Shown piece after piece: positions 34,601 through 45,900 of a stretch of 64,000 nucleotides of DNA. The notes under the pieces are model-generated. The model searched no databases. It worked only from the letters and a program-made list of their open reading frames with translations, and was not told where the DNA came from. Position numbers and translations under genes: made by a program. Numbering within the stretch: the first letter of the stretch is position 1; every line of letters starts with the position of its first letter. This DNA comes from Pycnopodia helianthoides (Eukaryota; Echinodermata; Asteroidea; Forcipulatida; Asteriidae): the NCBI GenBank assembly GCA_032158295.1, contig CM063249.1, forward strand, positions 12,032,139-12,096,138. The letters run 5' to 3'.

Positions 34601-35875
34601 TTTATGATCGGTTTTTGAGGGCACACAACTTGAATTCTGGTGCTTTTTGTCATTTTAAACAAATGGATAACCTAAATTATTTGTCCAGTTGAAGTTATTC
34701 TAGTGTTGAAGTCTGTACTCTTTGTTCCTTCATGTGAATCATTTGTATGTTATCTTCTCCTTTTAGAGCAAACAAACTCCTGCACATCATGCAGCAGCTC
34801 CTGCACCTCGTGCAGCTCCTGCACCCTCTGCAAGATCAGAGCAAAGGCCTTCACAATCGAGGTAGAGAAAACATTCTTTGTCAATATTAAAATAGTTTGT
34901 TTGCACGATTTCTTTTTGTACCACAATCGGGTAAATCTGTCTTCTCTTTGGTGAAACTTTCCAGCGAGTTTGGCTGACTATTTGGAAGCATTCATCTGCA
35001 CAAATTACAAACATAGTTTTCTTGTGTGTTTAAAGGCACTGGACACTATTGGTAATTACTCAAAATAATTGTTAGCATAAAAACTTACTTGGTAACGAGC
35101 AATGGAGAGCTGTTGATTCTATAAAACATTGTGAGAAAGGGCTCCTTTTGTAAGTAACATAGTTTTTGAGAAAGAAGTAATTTCTCAGTAAAATATTTGA
35201 ATTGATTTTGAGACCTCACGCGTAGGTCTCGAAATCAAGCATCTGAAAGCACACAACTTCGTGTGACAAGGGTGTTTTTTCTTCCATTATTATCTCGCAA
35301 CTTCGACGACCAATTGATTCAAATTTTCACAGGTTTGTTATTTTGTGCATATGTTGAGATACACCAAGTGAGAAGACTGGTCTTTGACAATTACCAAAGG
35401 TGTCCAGTGTCTTTAAACAAAATAAAAGAATACGTTTCTTTTAATCTGTGAGTTTTAAAATCATTTGTAGCTATGGATAGTGATTTTGAGCCATCCATAC
35501 TACTTCCATTGTTTTCTGGTCATCTTGTTTTTTTTAAAGGCCAGCGAGTAAAACATCAATTCCTTCTGAAAGGAAGGCCTCTCTTGCTCCAAGACAACTC
35601 GATGATCCTAATGCAGCAAATGCAATGATGGGTGATATTCTAAAAGAGTTCATGCACAGCATCAACGCGGGTAAGCCGACCCAAAATTGTTATTTTTCTG
35701 ACTGTGGCGTGGTGTATGGAAAACTTGGGCAGGGTTGGGTTAAGAAAAAGTAGAATTACAACCATACCAATAAATATCAGTCGTTATCCGATTCTGAATT
35801 TCAATTTTTGTTTCCCCTCTCGCAGTACGTAGCGGCACAGATAATGAAACACAAGCAGCTGGTACCGGTAAATAA
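16635..35875 (+). CDS. TBC-domain (Rab-GAP-like) protein with coiled-coil tail, 16 exons
   Basis: Exons: 16635-16709, 19861-19999, 20776-21036, 22216-22350, 22959-23187, 23695-23794, 25009-25086, 25968-26107, 27355-27423, 28298-28379, 30269-30385, 31325-31440, 32230-32313, 34767-34861, 35540-35670, 35826-35875. About 633 aa if one missing base in exon 5 (near 22991-22998) is allowed for. TBC motif A is visible as LPDRLRQMAWRLFL (141-154). The position of the arginine finger reads LDLEIIQT (Q184 for R), and no YCQGM glutamine motif is seen. Then come DYMLVIPFLVNVL, MFVWDQYIIG, a K/E/Q-rich coiled coil (about 445-545), a Pro/Ala-rich stretch (about 545-570) and a short tail. It is likely a cytosolic Rab-binding protein lacking classical GAP catalysis. 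I do not recognise a named orthologue. The exon 7 acceptor was chosen for phase. For exon 12 the stronger acceptor at 31315 would need one more base in exon 11. Confidence 0.85.
17459..17480. repeat. (ATT)n microsatellite
   Basis: This is a short run of TTA/ATT triplets in intron 1 of the TBC gene. Confidence 0.9.
19245..19385 (-). mobile_element. SINE head fragment
   Basis: The minus strand reads GGCCGAGCAGTC...GTGGTTCGAGTCCCGGTATTGACA, a tRNA-like A/B-box head of the same family as 13568-13920. The body is absent. It lies in TBC gene intron 1. Confidence 0.55.
20677..20692 (+). other. Histone 3' stem-loop-like hairpin (GGCTCT/AGAGCC)
   Basis: GGCTCTTTTCAGAGCC is preceded by CAAACC and followed by AACACT. 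It is the inverted counterpart of the copy at 1320-1335 within the same repeat, here in intron 2 of the TBC gene about 80 nt before the exon 3 acceptor. Confidence 0.6.
21076..21441 (+). mobile_element. MITE family A, copy 2 (right end lost)
   Basis: It starts TTAAAGGAACATTACAGAAT and follows the family through TTACAAGTTT, but the right terminal inverted repeat is missing. It begins 40 nt after the exon 3 donor of the TBC gene. Confidence 0.85.
21466..21632. repeat. Short dispersed repeat family E (GGCCTGGAATT)
   Basis: The sequence runs from CAGGCCTGGAATTTTATC through GGGCACCATGGCCAAG and CAGGGCAACAGAGGCCATGG. Related blocks occur near 3510-3675, 17795-17955, 28120-28200, 28826-28985, 29428-29500, 41250-41360, 41535-41680 and 44600-44785. 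It is the most numerous repeat in the window. No coding potential or clear terminal repeats. Confidence 0.65.
24029..24164. repeat. Large foldback hairpin, 136 bp
   Basis: The left arm ACAATTGTTGCCTACTGTGA continuing through CATGGTCCATGG pairs with the right arm ending AGGCAACAATTGT. The inner part pairs again around an apex CCTCGGCTTTTGCCTCGGGT. It lies in TBC gene intron 6. Confidence 0.85.
25606..25880. repeat. Two tandem copies of a ~135-bp AT-rich unit
   Basis: Both units contain AATTTATTTCATTTGTAACT, ATTGATGTATGAATTTTAAT and TGATGTGTGTACATTTATTT followed by CAACTGTGCATTTTA. The second ends about 90 nt before exon 8 of the TBC gene. Confidence 0.85.
26451..26626. mobile_element. MITE family H, copy 2 (inverted)
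   Basis: The inverted ends ATAGACCTTAAGCATTGACG and TGCATAAGGTCTAT enclose GCGCACATCTTGTACG and CCGAGGGCGCCCT. It is intronic in the TBC gene. Confidence 0.7.
27531..27760. mobile_element. MITE family C, diverged copy
   Basis: It opens GGGCCCAATTTCATGGAGC and closes CTCGATGAAATTAGGCCCT. The interior includes CCAGTCATGGATGCTACATG, as in the copy at 49258-49452. Confidence 0.7.
29039..29965 (+). repeat. Intronic tandem duplication (~380 bp units, ~540 bp apart)
   Basis: Units at about 29039-29418 and 29590-29965 share GACCTTGCCATATTTTT, TCGAGCATTGTGCATTTTG, ATTCTTCCTACTTTAAT and GTCAGCCCTT. Each keeps a pyrimidine tract ending CCCTCAG (29342 and 29888). Family E repeat sequence lies just before and between them. 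It sits between exons 10 and 11 of the TBC gene. Confidence 0.75.
30598..30990 (+). mobile_element. MITE family A, copy 3 (full length)
   Basis: Both termini are intact (TTAAAGGAACATTACAGAAT and ATTCTGTAATGTTCCTTTAA). It is intronic, about 330 nt before exon 12 of the TBC gene. Confidence 0.92.
31548..31789. mobile_element. Near-perfect palindromic MITE, family C
   Basis: The first and last 91 nt are reverse complements with about three mismatches by eye. The ends are GGGCCCAATTTCATAGAGCT. The loop is about 60 nt. Related copies are at 49258-49452, 27531-27760, 7788-7960 and a half copy at 41990-42086. Confidence 0.9.
32437..34490 (+). repeat. G-rich minisatellite, ~2 kb, 31-37-bp unit
   Basis: More than 50 tandem units are built on GACTCCTTGGTTAAGGGGG followed by CAGAGGGGTGTGGGG. 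Units differ by C/G in ACT(C/G)CTTGG, by presence of the CAGAGGGGT box, and by G-run length. The G-rich strand is the TBC transcript strand. It lies in the intron between exons 13 and 14. The Gly/Leu/Val-rich open frames across it are repeat artefacts. Confidence 0.95.
35029..35417. mobile_element. MITE with TTTAAAGGCACTGGACAC termini, full length
   Basis: It starts TTTAAAGGCACTGGACACTA and ends CAAAGGTGTCCAGTGTCTTT, about 389 bp, with an inner inverted pair around GAGACCTCACGCGTAGGTCTC. A diverged relative lies at about 6090-6360. It is in the intron between exons 14 and 15 of the TBC gene. Confidence 0.88.
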
Positions 35876-36823
35876 TACTGTGATGCCAACCCACCGTGTA
35901 TGAGAGGAGGCAGGAATCAGGTCATGCCTTGAGCAATATCAAAGTGTCCAACACTGGTCCCAAGTTAGTATGACGACCATCTCCCTTGTAACCAATCTTT
36001 ACTTTTTTTACAGCAAGGTTCAAGGTTCAAGGTTCATTCATTTTCCACAGTATCGAGTAAAGAAACATCATCAGAATACAACTTAACAGTATATATATAT
36101 AAAGAACATGATTAAAACAATTATGACACTGCAGAGGGATCCATTTTAGAAGCAGAGCTTGTAGGCAATGGTCCCTAAAGACATGCATTTGCACCGAGAC
36201 GGATAATAACAATTAGGTGAATCAAAAGGTCCGTGGTCGAGTCGAGCCACTAAGGAACAAAATAGTATAATAGGTCTCAATGCACAAGCACGTACTTTGA
36301 TCTGGAGTACCAAACATTTTTTAGTTCACCCCCCCCCCCCACCCAATGATCATTGTGTGAACTTGGATAGGTTGTAGTGAGTATCAACCAATGACCTTCA
36401 AAGGAAGGAGATTTCAAGGTGGCAACGGGGAGAGAGTTTGCTCGGACATAAATACTGATGGAATTAAACAACGTAAGGCTTCAGTCAGTATTATCTCTCA
36501 TTGATAGTGGTGGGATGGGGGGAGGGGGGTAGGTAATTGTGCGCTCATGACCAGAGATATAATACATTGACTGAAACAACTTAAGGGCTGCGCAAAACTG
36601 TTCAGTTATGAAAGAGAGTTTGTGACTTGTTGGCAACTTCTCCGGAATAAATGTTCTCAAATTATCACTTTTTGTAGCTGGTTAGTCTTGTCTAATGAGA
36701 CAGTCTCTTGACTCGAGATCCTCCATCGATATCGTTGTAATCCTGCTAGAGTTTTTTCCATCATGCACTTCTCGAACCCTACAATCATGGTGTGTGGCCA
36801 TCTTGTTTTGCTCCCGTTTATAG

Positions 36824-37163
36824 TGTGTCGTGATCAAGCTGTCTAGGGCATCGGTCTCAAGGTTATGATGACTGAGTAATCAGAGAGTGGGTTTGAATCC
36901 CAGTCATGACACTTTGTGTTCTTGGGCAAGACACTTAACTGCAATTGCTTTCATCACCCAGGAGTAAATGGGTACCTGCGAGGGGTAGAGATTGTTGATG
37001 TGAACGATCAGCAACCTGTTAGCCAATTTGGCTGCCGGTGCTGCATACTCCAAAGGAGTTGGGATGGATTCAGGAGTACGTTAGGCCCAATAAACAGGGG
37101 TAGTAATAGTGTAAGGCGCCTTGACACAATGTCTAAAAGGGCCTATTATGATTCAATTGGAAG
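36824..37163 (+). mobile_element. tRNA-derived SINE copy 3
   Basis: It includes GTCTAGGGCATCGGTCTCAA, GGGTTTGAATCCCAGTCATG (B box), TGGGCAAGACACTTAACTGC, GGTACCTGCGAGGGGTAGAG and a tail ending near GCGCCTTGACACAATG. It matches 13568-13920 over most of its length. Confidence 0.82.
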
Positions 37164-39502
37164 GAAAAAACAGTCTGGTCTCTTTATAAAGAGTGAAGAT
37201 TAGAACACTCTTTTGCATTCTGTACACGGAAACCTGACTTAAACGGCTACTCTGTAAATAGAAACGGGGCTAAAGTGCAATAAACAATCATGTGTTGTCT
37301 TTGATACTTAGTTTTTTTTTCAATGTTTTTATTCCAATAGAAGTTTTTCATTTCTAGTATATACATTTTTTTTGGAAGTTAGTTTTTCTGCACACAAATA
37401 CCATTTAATAGTATGATGAAGTCTCATATAATGATGAAATCACAATACCATTAATAGTATAGTCATAATGTGAATAACAAATATAGAATGAAGTGAGGAA
37501 CATGTGTACGTATATGTAACTCCAATCCTTTAAGTGCAATATCTATGTTGATTCAAGTTAAGTTCATGTGTAAATATTTACAAAAAGTATGTTTAACCCT
37601 GTGGGACCAAAATATTTGTTTAGTTGGTATTTCAAGATTAATTGTATAACATTTTGTAGGTAAGAACGAAAATGTATGCAGCTAATCTATAATTTGTAGT
37701 GACTTTACAGAAAATAAATTTGAAAGCACTCATATCCCGCAAGGAAAGTTTGATTTTAACTACTACGAATCAATCCTTTGGGGAATTTAGGTGTTTGAAT
37801 TTTACTTTGATACTTGAAGTTTATTATGGATAGTTTATTTGAGAAATGTTAACCAAAAATCATGTGAATTTTTGTTGTGGTAAATTTGTGCTTCGAGATT
37901 GTTATTTCATGACGGATCTTGAAAATACAGAGACTAAGTACAGTTTTTTATTGTGAAGTTTTCCGTTTTAATCTAAATCATCCATTGTTTATCGGACATT
38001 TATGCTGAATAATAGTGAAACGGGAAATACTACTGGATAAACTGTGGTCAACCAGGGATTGCAAATTTTGGGGGACTTTGGCTTGACTTTTTACCTCAAT
38101 CCGCAGGTAAATAGAAGGCTTGGTCAAGACTTTAATGGCGTCAAGCTCTGCACAAAAAATGTACATGTTTTTTTATATAAAAATAACCACTCATTTGCCT
38201 GTACAATAATACCAGGGTTCTGCCCAGGATTTCTTTAGTGGTGGAAAAATGTTTCCCTGGAAACCATTGCCAATGGATCAGTTACACTGTAGATCAGACT
38301 CAAATCAAAGAAGTACTCAAGATTCATGGCTTTGGATACCATTTTTACTGGTAAATCCAAATTTGACATTTCGTTGAGGGGCCCGTGGAATTTAAATTTG
38401 GAAAATGTGTGGTGGTCGGAAACAGAGAAAATTCTGCCAGTGGTGGTTGGGGAATCCTGAGTGCCGGGCGGGTTTTCCGGCACCGACCACTGTGGGCAGA
38501 ACCCTGTAATACTCTTAAAATGATGCTTTCAATGCAGGGTTGGTCTGGGTTGCACATTGGGGATCATTGGTTTAACTAAGTTAGAAAATCACCTTAAAGA
38601 AATAGCCTTTGTACTAGGGTAGTAAACACCTTGCAAAAAAATAGATTTAAATTCTAAAGCAGATGATGAAAAATATATATTTAAAAAAAACAAAAAAAAA
38701 AACCAAAGAAACTTATTAGCTATCTTATTCTTACTCAAACATAAACAAGCGTGCAACATGAAACTCGACTTAGTGATGTGTCAAATTTACATTCATCAGC
38801 CAAGATTGCAAAAGAAAAACTTGTAGTTGATTGCCTTTTTTTTTTTACAATGTTCATGAGAAAGATCATACATTTATCTGAATGCAGACTTTTTAAAATC
38901 CAGATCTTCGATCTATTTCTCTGTGTTGCTGAGGTTGCTGTTCCCAGAAGCTCCTTGAAATCTACAACTCCGGGGGTTACCGAAAGTGAACATTTCAATA
39001 TGTCCCTAAAGTCTGGATCCTAGTTTCAGATCTTTTTGTCAGCAATGACTGACCTTTGATTATTATCATAAAGTGAACTTGACTCGCATTGTGAAACTTT
39101 GTGCTCCTGACTGTAGCAGCTGATATTGATCACAATTAATACCAAACAGATGCTTCTAAAAGTAATTTATTTTGGGTGATAAAAAAAATACTTTATCTCT
39201 GACATTTGATAACATTCCCAGAGTGGTTCAGAGATATGTTTGTTGAGAACTAGATAATTGTAGTATTTATTGTTTTTAAATGACATATCGCCTCACTCAC
39301 AAGGCCAGACTTTCACTTCAAGGTGAGGGCCACACTCAACTGATTTGGTCTGTCGACCCAAATCAACTATCACCAGATGCACGTTGCCATCTACTCCTGG
39401 GGCTGAAACAGGGTTACCCCCTTCACAGTCCGATAAGGATGTAGGCATGGGTATCATCCACTAGGAGCCTGGCTGGTAGAGCAGAATGCACTACCTTCCC
39501 AA

Positions 39503-39532
39503 CTTTTATTTTATTTTATTTTATTTTATTAC
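39503..39532 (-). terminator. TTTTA array giving tandem AATAAA on the minus strand
   Basis: The (TTTTA)n run reads (TAAAA)n on the minus strand, creating overlapping AATAAA hexamers about 380-410 nt after the PRODH2 stop. It may supply the polyadenylation signal. This is inference from position only. Confidence 0.35.
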
Positions 39533-39912
39533 ACATCCAACAGCACAATAAGTGCCAATAACAGAATGAATAGGAAACGAGAAGAAATATTTAGTTTTAG
39601 ATGTGGGAGGAAAACCCCGACGGGGAAAACCCATGCAATCAGGTAGGACTGAAAACCCAATCCACGTGCAAGGCTCTGGTCCAAAGTGGGATTCGAACCA
39701 GGGTCCACAGAGGTGAAAGGCAGGGACAGAACCACCAAGCCAACCTGATGCCCAACTTAATGTTATATAAAACTGATATTGTATCAATGTAATGTTTGTA
39801 AACATTTCTGCTTGAAATGTTCTTGTTTCTAAGAGACTGATAATGCGCCGGGGCAACTTTAACAAATGACTGCCTAAACCATTACACTCGTCGCATCATG
39901 AAATAGGGACAG

Positions 39913-42900
39913 TTATCGGAAAGTGAGTTTTCTCTTTAGCTCCTGCAACATGAGCCTCCTCTCCACGCCTTGGTTCTTGAAGATAGACCTGTTCTCCTGA
40001 GCTCGTCGAGCAAGGTATGGAAGGAGGTCATCTATTGGCCCGTACGGGGAGGACTTGTAGATGAGGTAACCCTCTCGACCTATGTGGAAAAAATAAACAA
40101 TAGCTATGCAGTATACTGATATAAAACTTCTTTTTTAATCTACGCTGACTACTGGACACTGTAAACTGCCTACTGAGGTTCTTTGTCAACTTCTCATTCT
40201 TCTCAGCTACCCGTTAGAAACCTCAACTTATCTTTCTTTAATTCGACTGCCACTTTCTCATATAGCTTCCTGTGCCGAGAGCATCCCTGTGCAATTCTTG
40301 GCAGACACTGCTGCTATGTCTAGTTTTCTTTATTAGCTGCTCGTCGGAACAGCTTTGTTTTCGTAAATTTATCATTTTCTCACTATGTCATTTTTACCTA
40401 CTGTCAATTTCTCACCTACTGTCAATTTCTTACCTAGCGTGTGGGTGATGTGGTCCCCCATCCCCAAGACTTGACCAAAGATAACTCACCAGATGTACGA
40501 GATAATCCCAACGCCTTCATCCTTAAAAAAAAAGGGGGGGAAGACTCCACCATTAAAACCAATAAACATGTTGTAACAGAAAGTTGGTTTAAATGCAAAA
40601 AAATTAGTTAGTGGCTGACGTTTTCGACCCTAGCAGAGTCTTTCTCGAAGGCTAAATGACAAGACAACACACATACATGCATACAAGGGGGCAAAAGCAG
40701 TCGAGTGGAAAAACATGAATAGAGAGAGTGGAGAGAGAAAAGCAAGAAGCATTCAGAAAGAGCAGGGGGTAAGCAGGGATTATGAAGACAAAGGGGGGGG
40801 GGTTGGAGGGAAGGGGATACTTTAAATTGAGGGATTATGAGTAGCTAGGGTCATTTCCAAAATAATGGCTAGCGGCTGCAGCTGGATCGCCATGTTAACA
40901 TGCGGTGAAGCATAGGCTGCCCTTGGCAACAGCCGCAGCCGCCAATTCCGACACGGCCTATCAGTTGCCTTACTTTAATACTGCTTTCTGTACTGACTCT
41001 TCATTATGAGTTGCTACAATGATTGCACATTTGCCAGGATTCTTGTGTGTGTGAGTCAGCATGAAGTCAACGGCATTATTGTACATCTCACTTGTAGCTT
41101 TAAAGCTTGGATGGCATGGATCTTTACAGAGAGGGAAAAAAAAAAATGTTAAAAAATATAATTCTCATGAACCAGTCCGGGAATTGTTTATCCCTGATGA
41201 AATCATTTCATGAACTAATCCCACTCTTGATACCATCTTCCAAAGAGCCGATATTTTATGGAGGCAGCAGAGGCCGTTGGCTTTATGCCCCTGGTCATTG
41301 CCTTGGCGCCCTTTGACATTTTATGTCCCCCACAAAGAGTCGCCCCTCGTCAAGGAAAAACTACCTGCCCTACAAGTGTAGGCATGAGTTGTTGAAAAAC
41401 TATTTGAAACCATTCAACTGCAGGGGTTGTGTATGATGAGCATGGCACAACTGTACCCTGTGAACTAATTGTGTTTAAATGTACCGTTAGCAGTCCACTC
41501 GCCCATAGGTTTGTGGCTCAGAAAATAACCTCCGTTATTGCCCATGGTCATTGCCTTGGTGCCCCTTGAAATGTTACAATACAGTAGTAAGTTACAATTT
41601 CCTCATAGAGGTGCCCTTTACAAAGGAGAAAACACCTTGGTGCCCTTGCATTTCCAAGATTGAAGCACCAGGCCTGTTAAGGCCCTGCCGTCGATTTCAC
41701 CAAACTCTTCCTAACTTAGGATTAATCTTAGGACTTAGGACCAGTTAAGTTCCAGATCCATAGACGTTAGGACACATTGAACCCATCCCAAGTTAGGACG
41801 AGTTACTCATCCTAACTCGAGATAGGATTAATCCTACGCTTGGTGAAATTGGCTGCAGGTCTGGGATTTCAGCCAGTAGGTGTTTGAACCAGGCCTGTAT
41901 ATGTAGCCCCTCCATTGGTTTCTTCCATTAAAAACCAAAACAAAATCATGCTCACCAGAATAAGGTTACCAACCAAAACACCATGTCACGTGTACAATCT
42001 GTGACTGGTATCCTGCTTATTTTGGATCCGCTGCAAATTTGTAAACAATATTTTTTATTTAAGCAGCTCTATGAAATTGGGCCTTGCTCCTTTTTACCTT
42101 CCAATTGATGCTTCTTTGCATATTCTTTCTCTCCCTCTAGATACGCTCCTCTGACTATTTTAGCTCCAAAACATAAATTATGTTTCTCCGCCCACCGCAG
42201 GTCCTTTTTGAGTTCATCAAAAGTTTTCTACGGAGAAATGTTAACAATGTCACTAAATTGTGATTTTTAAGTGTCAGGAATTTTCCAGATTCCATTTTTG
42301 TTGTGCATCTTGTTTTGGCTTCAAACTGCCTTGGGAGGTGTGACCTTTGCCATCAAGGATTATAGGGCCTAGCCTTCTACATGTAGGTGTCCAGTTTGTA
42401 GTGTGGTGTAGAGAGTCTGTAATGCCTCTAAAATTTCATAACCAGGTGTTAAGTGGCTGTCCGATCTGTAGTCCGTGAAGAAACCCATGATCATTTTCAG
42501 AATCTATCGTTGCACAGTCACAACCATGGTTACTTTGACAATTTTTGTCTGAGCAGCTCTTTTTTTCTTGGATGTATTTAAAAAAGAAAAAATTATAACT
42601 ATTAGTATTTTCAAGGTTCACAATCTATACAGCCCTTTACTTTATATAATAGATATAAGAATTGCTAAGGGACCAAAGAATATTGTGGTACCCACTGAAT
42701 TACATGATTTAAACTGCCAACTTGCCACCCAGCACACTCAGTCTAGCGGTTCAGACATGCTGTTCTAGAATGGGGGGGGGGGGGGTCATGGTTTTGATTC
42801 AGATTGAGTAATCAAAGTTCATGTCACACAACCCAGCTGATCTAGGAAATAAAACGCTGAGAAATTCCCGACCTCCACCCCATGTCAATTTCACTACGAT

Positions 42901-45900
42901 TTTTTTTCTGGGTAAAATTGAACACTCATTATGCTAACCCTGAGGTTATCTGGCTGAACCCTACTCCCAAGCGGGGAAGTTCACACAAGGGTTAGCCAAT
43001 CATAAAGGGGCTAAAAATAAGCCTGTGTGTGTGGTTTTCTCATCGCTGAGTTTACAGTGCTTATCACGCGTCAGTAGACTGTCATGTTTTTGATACTATT
43101 TTGTGAAGTTGCTTTTTGTACACAGCAGACTTTCCTTCTTTCATGGTTTGCCAAACCTATCTGGACCCTTTTCGAGTCATCAGCGTCAACAAGTAGACAT
43201 GCTGTCACGCAAACAGTTTTTATTCTTTCTTTTTCTTGATGTTGATCAAATAAAATGAAAGGAAAGACTGGTACAGTATGATGTGTGAGGTCACACTTTG
43301 AACTCTTTACAACCTGGCTGCTTTTGCTATACTTGTACTAGTGTGTGTGTGTTGTATTGTTATATAGCCTATGAGAAAGACTCTGCTAGGGTCCAAACAT
43401 GAAGTCAGTGTCATCGCCACTGTTGCACCTGTACCACAGACACAGTAAATAGGCAGTTTGTAGCAGCTAATACTAAAGTTAACAGATTTTAGGCCGGGTT
43501 GGACTACTACCGGAAATCAGTTTTGATAATAATTGTATGAGATTTCGCGGGTTGGACTACTACCGGAAATCAGTTTTGATAATAATTGTATGAGATTTCG
43601 CGGGTTGGACTACTACCGAATCAGTTGATATAATTGTATGAATTCGCGGTTGACTACTCGGAAATCAGTACTGTTCTTGCAAATATATTAAGAGTTGCTT
43701 TCAGTTTGCAAAAATGCAGTTTGGTTAATTGGTTGCATTTGTAACAAACTGTTCATGGTTTTAAGGTCATGTAATTTTACTCCGTATTCAATTAGAATAA
43801 AAGGGCTGCTCAAGCCACACAGTACAAACGCCATGTGTCTTTACTTGTCTTATGTGGTAGTAAAGGAACATTACAGAATTGGTTTTTGCTCACAAAACAG
43901 TTGCTTGCAGTGTAAGCACTTTATGTAATCCACCATTTACATAAACTGACAAACCTGTAGAAGTTTGAGATCGATCGGCCATCTGGGTCACGAGAAAATA
44001 GTGAAAAAAACCGATTACACATTTGTATGAAATCATATAGGTTCAACAAATGAATAAACGCTCGCTGAGCGATAAGCTCCAATCAGAAAATTAGTTTATT
44101 CATTTCTCATCAAATATGGCATTTCAGACAGAAATATTTCAAGGGATGTCTTCTACTATCATGATCATTAGACCGTGTAAGTTTTATGTAAATCTGTGAT
44201 CAAAAAGTATATTTTACAAGTTTTTTCTTACCAATTCTGTAATGTTCCTTTAAATCAGTATGTATATGTTGAACATTACATTCTTATTACATTAAACAAA
44301 AACTCATACATGTATTATGTACTCATCAGGGGTAATCAAATGATAATTTGTTTTTGTTTTTGAAACAAAAGCCATTGACTTGCCTTTAAATAACACTGGT
44401 AGGTATTCCAAAGTAAGGTCTTTCCTGATTGAACTTCATCATGAGTGCCAAGGTTAGCAGCGTTAAACCTGGGTTGATATTAGTCTTCTCTGCATCCACC
44501 AGTATCTGTATACTGTTCTTCACTGCATGCTGTGTGTGCAAATAAAGAACCATCCCAAAAACAATGGTTAGAATGTGGTACAGTTAAAAGTCCAGGATTG
44601 GTCATTCATCAGGCCTCCATACTTCATGGAGGCAACTGAGGCAATTGAATCCCATAGCCCTTGGGCATTGCCTCGGTGCCCCATTAATGTGTTCCAATAC
44701 AAATTTAAATTTCCCTCATAGACGTGCCCTCTGTAAGGAAAAACTGTCTTGCCCTTGCAGGAACAAAGCATCAGGCCTGACATTATACCAACAAAAATAA
44801 TGGCATCAATCTAAAAAAAACTACCAGATTAAAGAGTTTATACCGGTACCAATTTTCCAGAGAAATAGTTCTTTGTGAACACTGTCCTCAGGAGATATCT
44901 CAATTCATTGCCAAAAAAGATGTTCTGCCAGAAGTCTATAGAAAACTATCCTGGCACCTGGACCTGTTTGATATCATTTGAAGCAATCTTGTTACCAAGT
45001 TAGTGGCAGTGCCAGACTCAAAACAATTTTTTGGAGTAAAATGAGGGGCAAATTGTTTCATGACAGGTGTTGGGTTGGCGTAATTGTTTCTTTCCTCGCC
45101 TTCCACCTCTAGGACCCTGGTTTGAATCCCGCTGGGGGGCCTATGTGGATTGGGTTTTCAGTCCCTACCTCATTGCTTGGGTTATCCATGGAATCCTTTT
45201 CTGTGGTTTTCCTCCCACAACCAAAACTGAATCTTTCTTCCTTAACTTTTCTCCATGGGGCTTTTGGCTAGTATCTGTGACTCTGAGAATCGCTTTTTTG
45301 AGAATAAATAATATATCAATATTTATTTATTTATAGTATATTTATTTATTTATTAATTAACTAATTAATTAATTAGTTAATTTATTAATTAATTATACAT
45401 TTTATTGTGAGGGCTGGCAATCAAATATATTTGATTTCCACTAATTTTCATTAAACATTAACCACAAGACTTGTTAAAATCTACACATCAATGGTAGTGT
45501 GGTGAGTATTTTGTCTCGCAAAGTTTGTATAAAACAAATGGAGACAATGGTGTGCAAAGAACCAACATTCAATCTATTTCGCACTTCACATGCGGTATGT
45601 GGCGTCGGGGAGGGGAAAATGGGGGTTGATTGATTGATTGAATTTATTCGGATAAAAATACAGCAAGAACATACCAAAAATACACACATGTACACAACAA
45701 CAGGAGAAAAACAATGAAATAAGATTAACCAAAACAGAACACAAGTAAGAAATACAGCACAAAATTATCCAAGGATAGCCCCAAAAGCCAATAACTTAGA
45801 CTTATTTCCATTGGGGTTGGGACAAATGGTCCCCCGCCCCCGCCCCCATAGTGCCGCAGTCAATGAAACCCCTGTCAACAAACATGAATCAATGCATAAG

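Larger units (their letters stand above)
35876..39912. other. TBC gene 3'UTR and convergent spacer to PRODH2
   Basis: No coding exon is supportable here. Possible TBC polyadenylation signals (AATAAA) are at about 36647 and 37281. The stretch holds a SINE (36824-37163), a C run (36330-36340), AT-rich sequence (37280-38000) and, at 39503-39532, a TTTTA pentamer array just beyond the PRODH2 stop. The block 39600-39760 contains GAAAACCC and GATTCGAACC segments resembling other dispersed repeats in the window (for example 45080-45240). Confidence 0.55.

Noticed and set aside
43498..43690. Possible CRISPR-like array
   Set aside because: The units are head-to-tail without spacers, in a eukaryotic intron; it is an ordinary tandem repeat.
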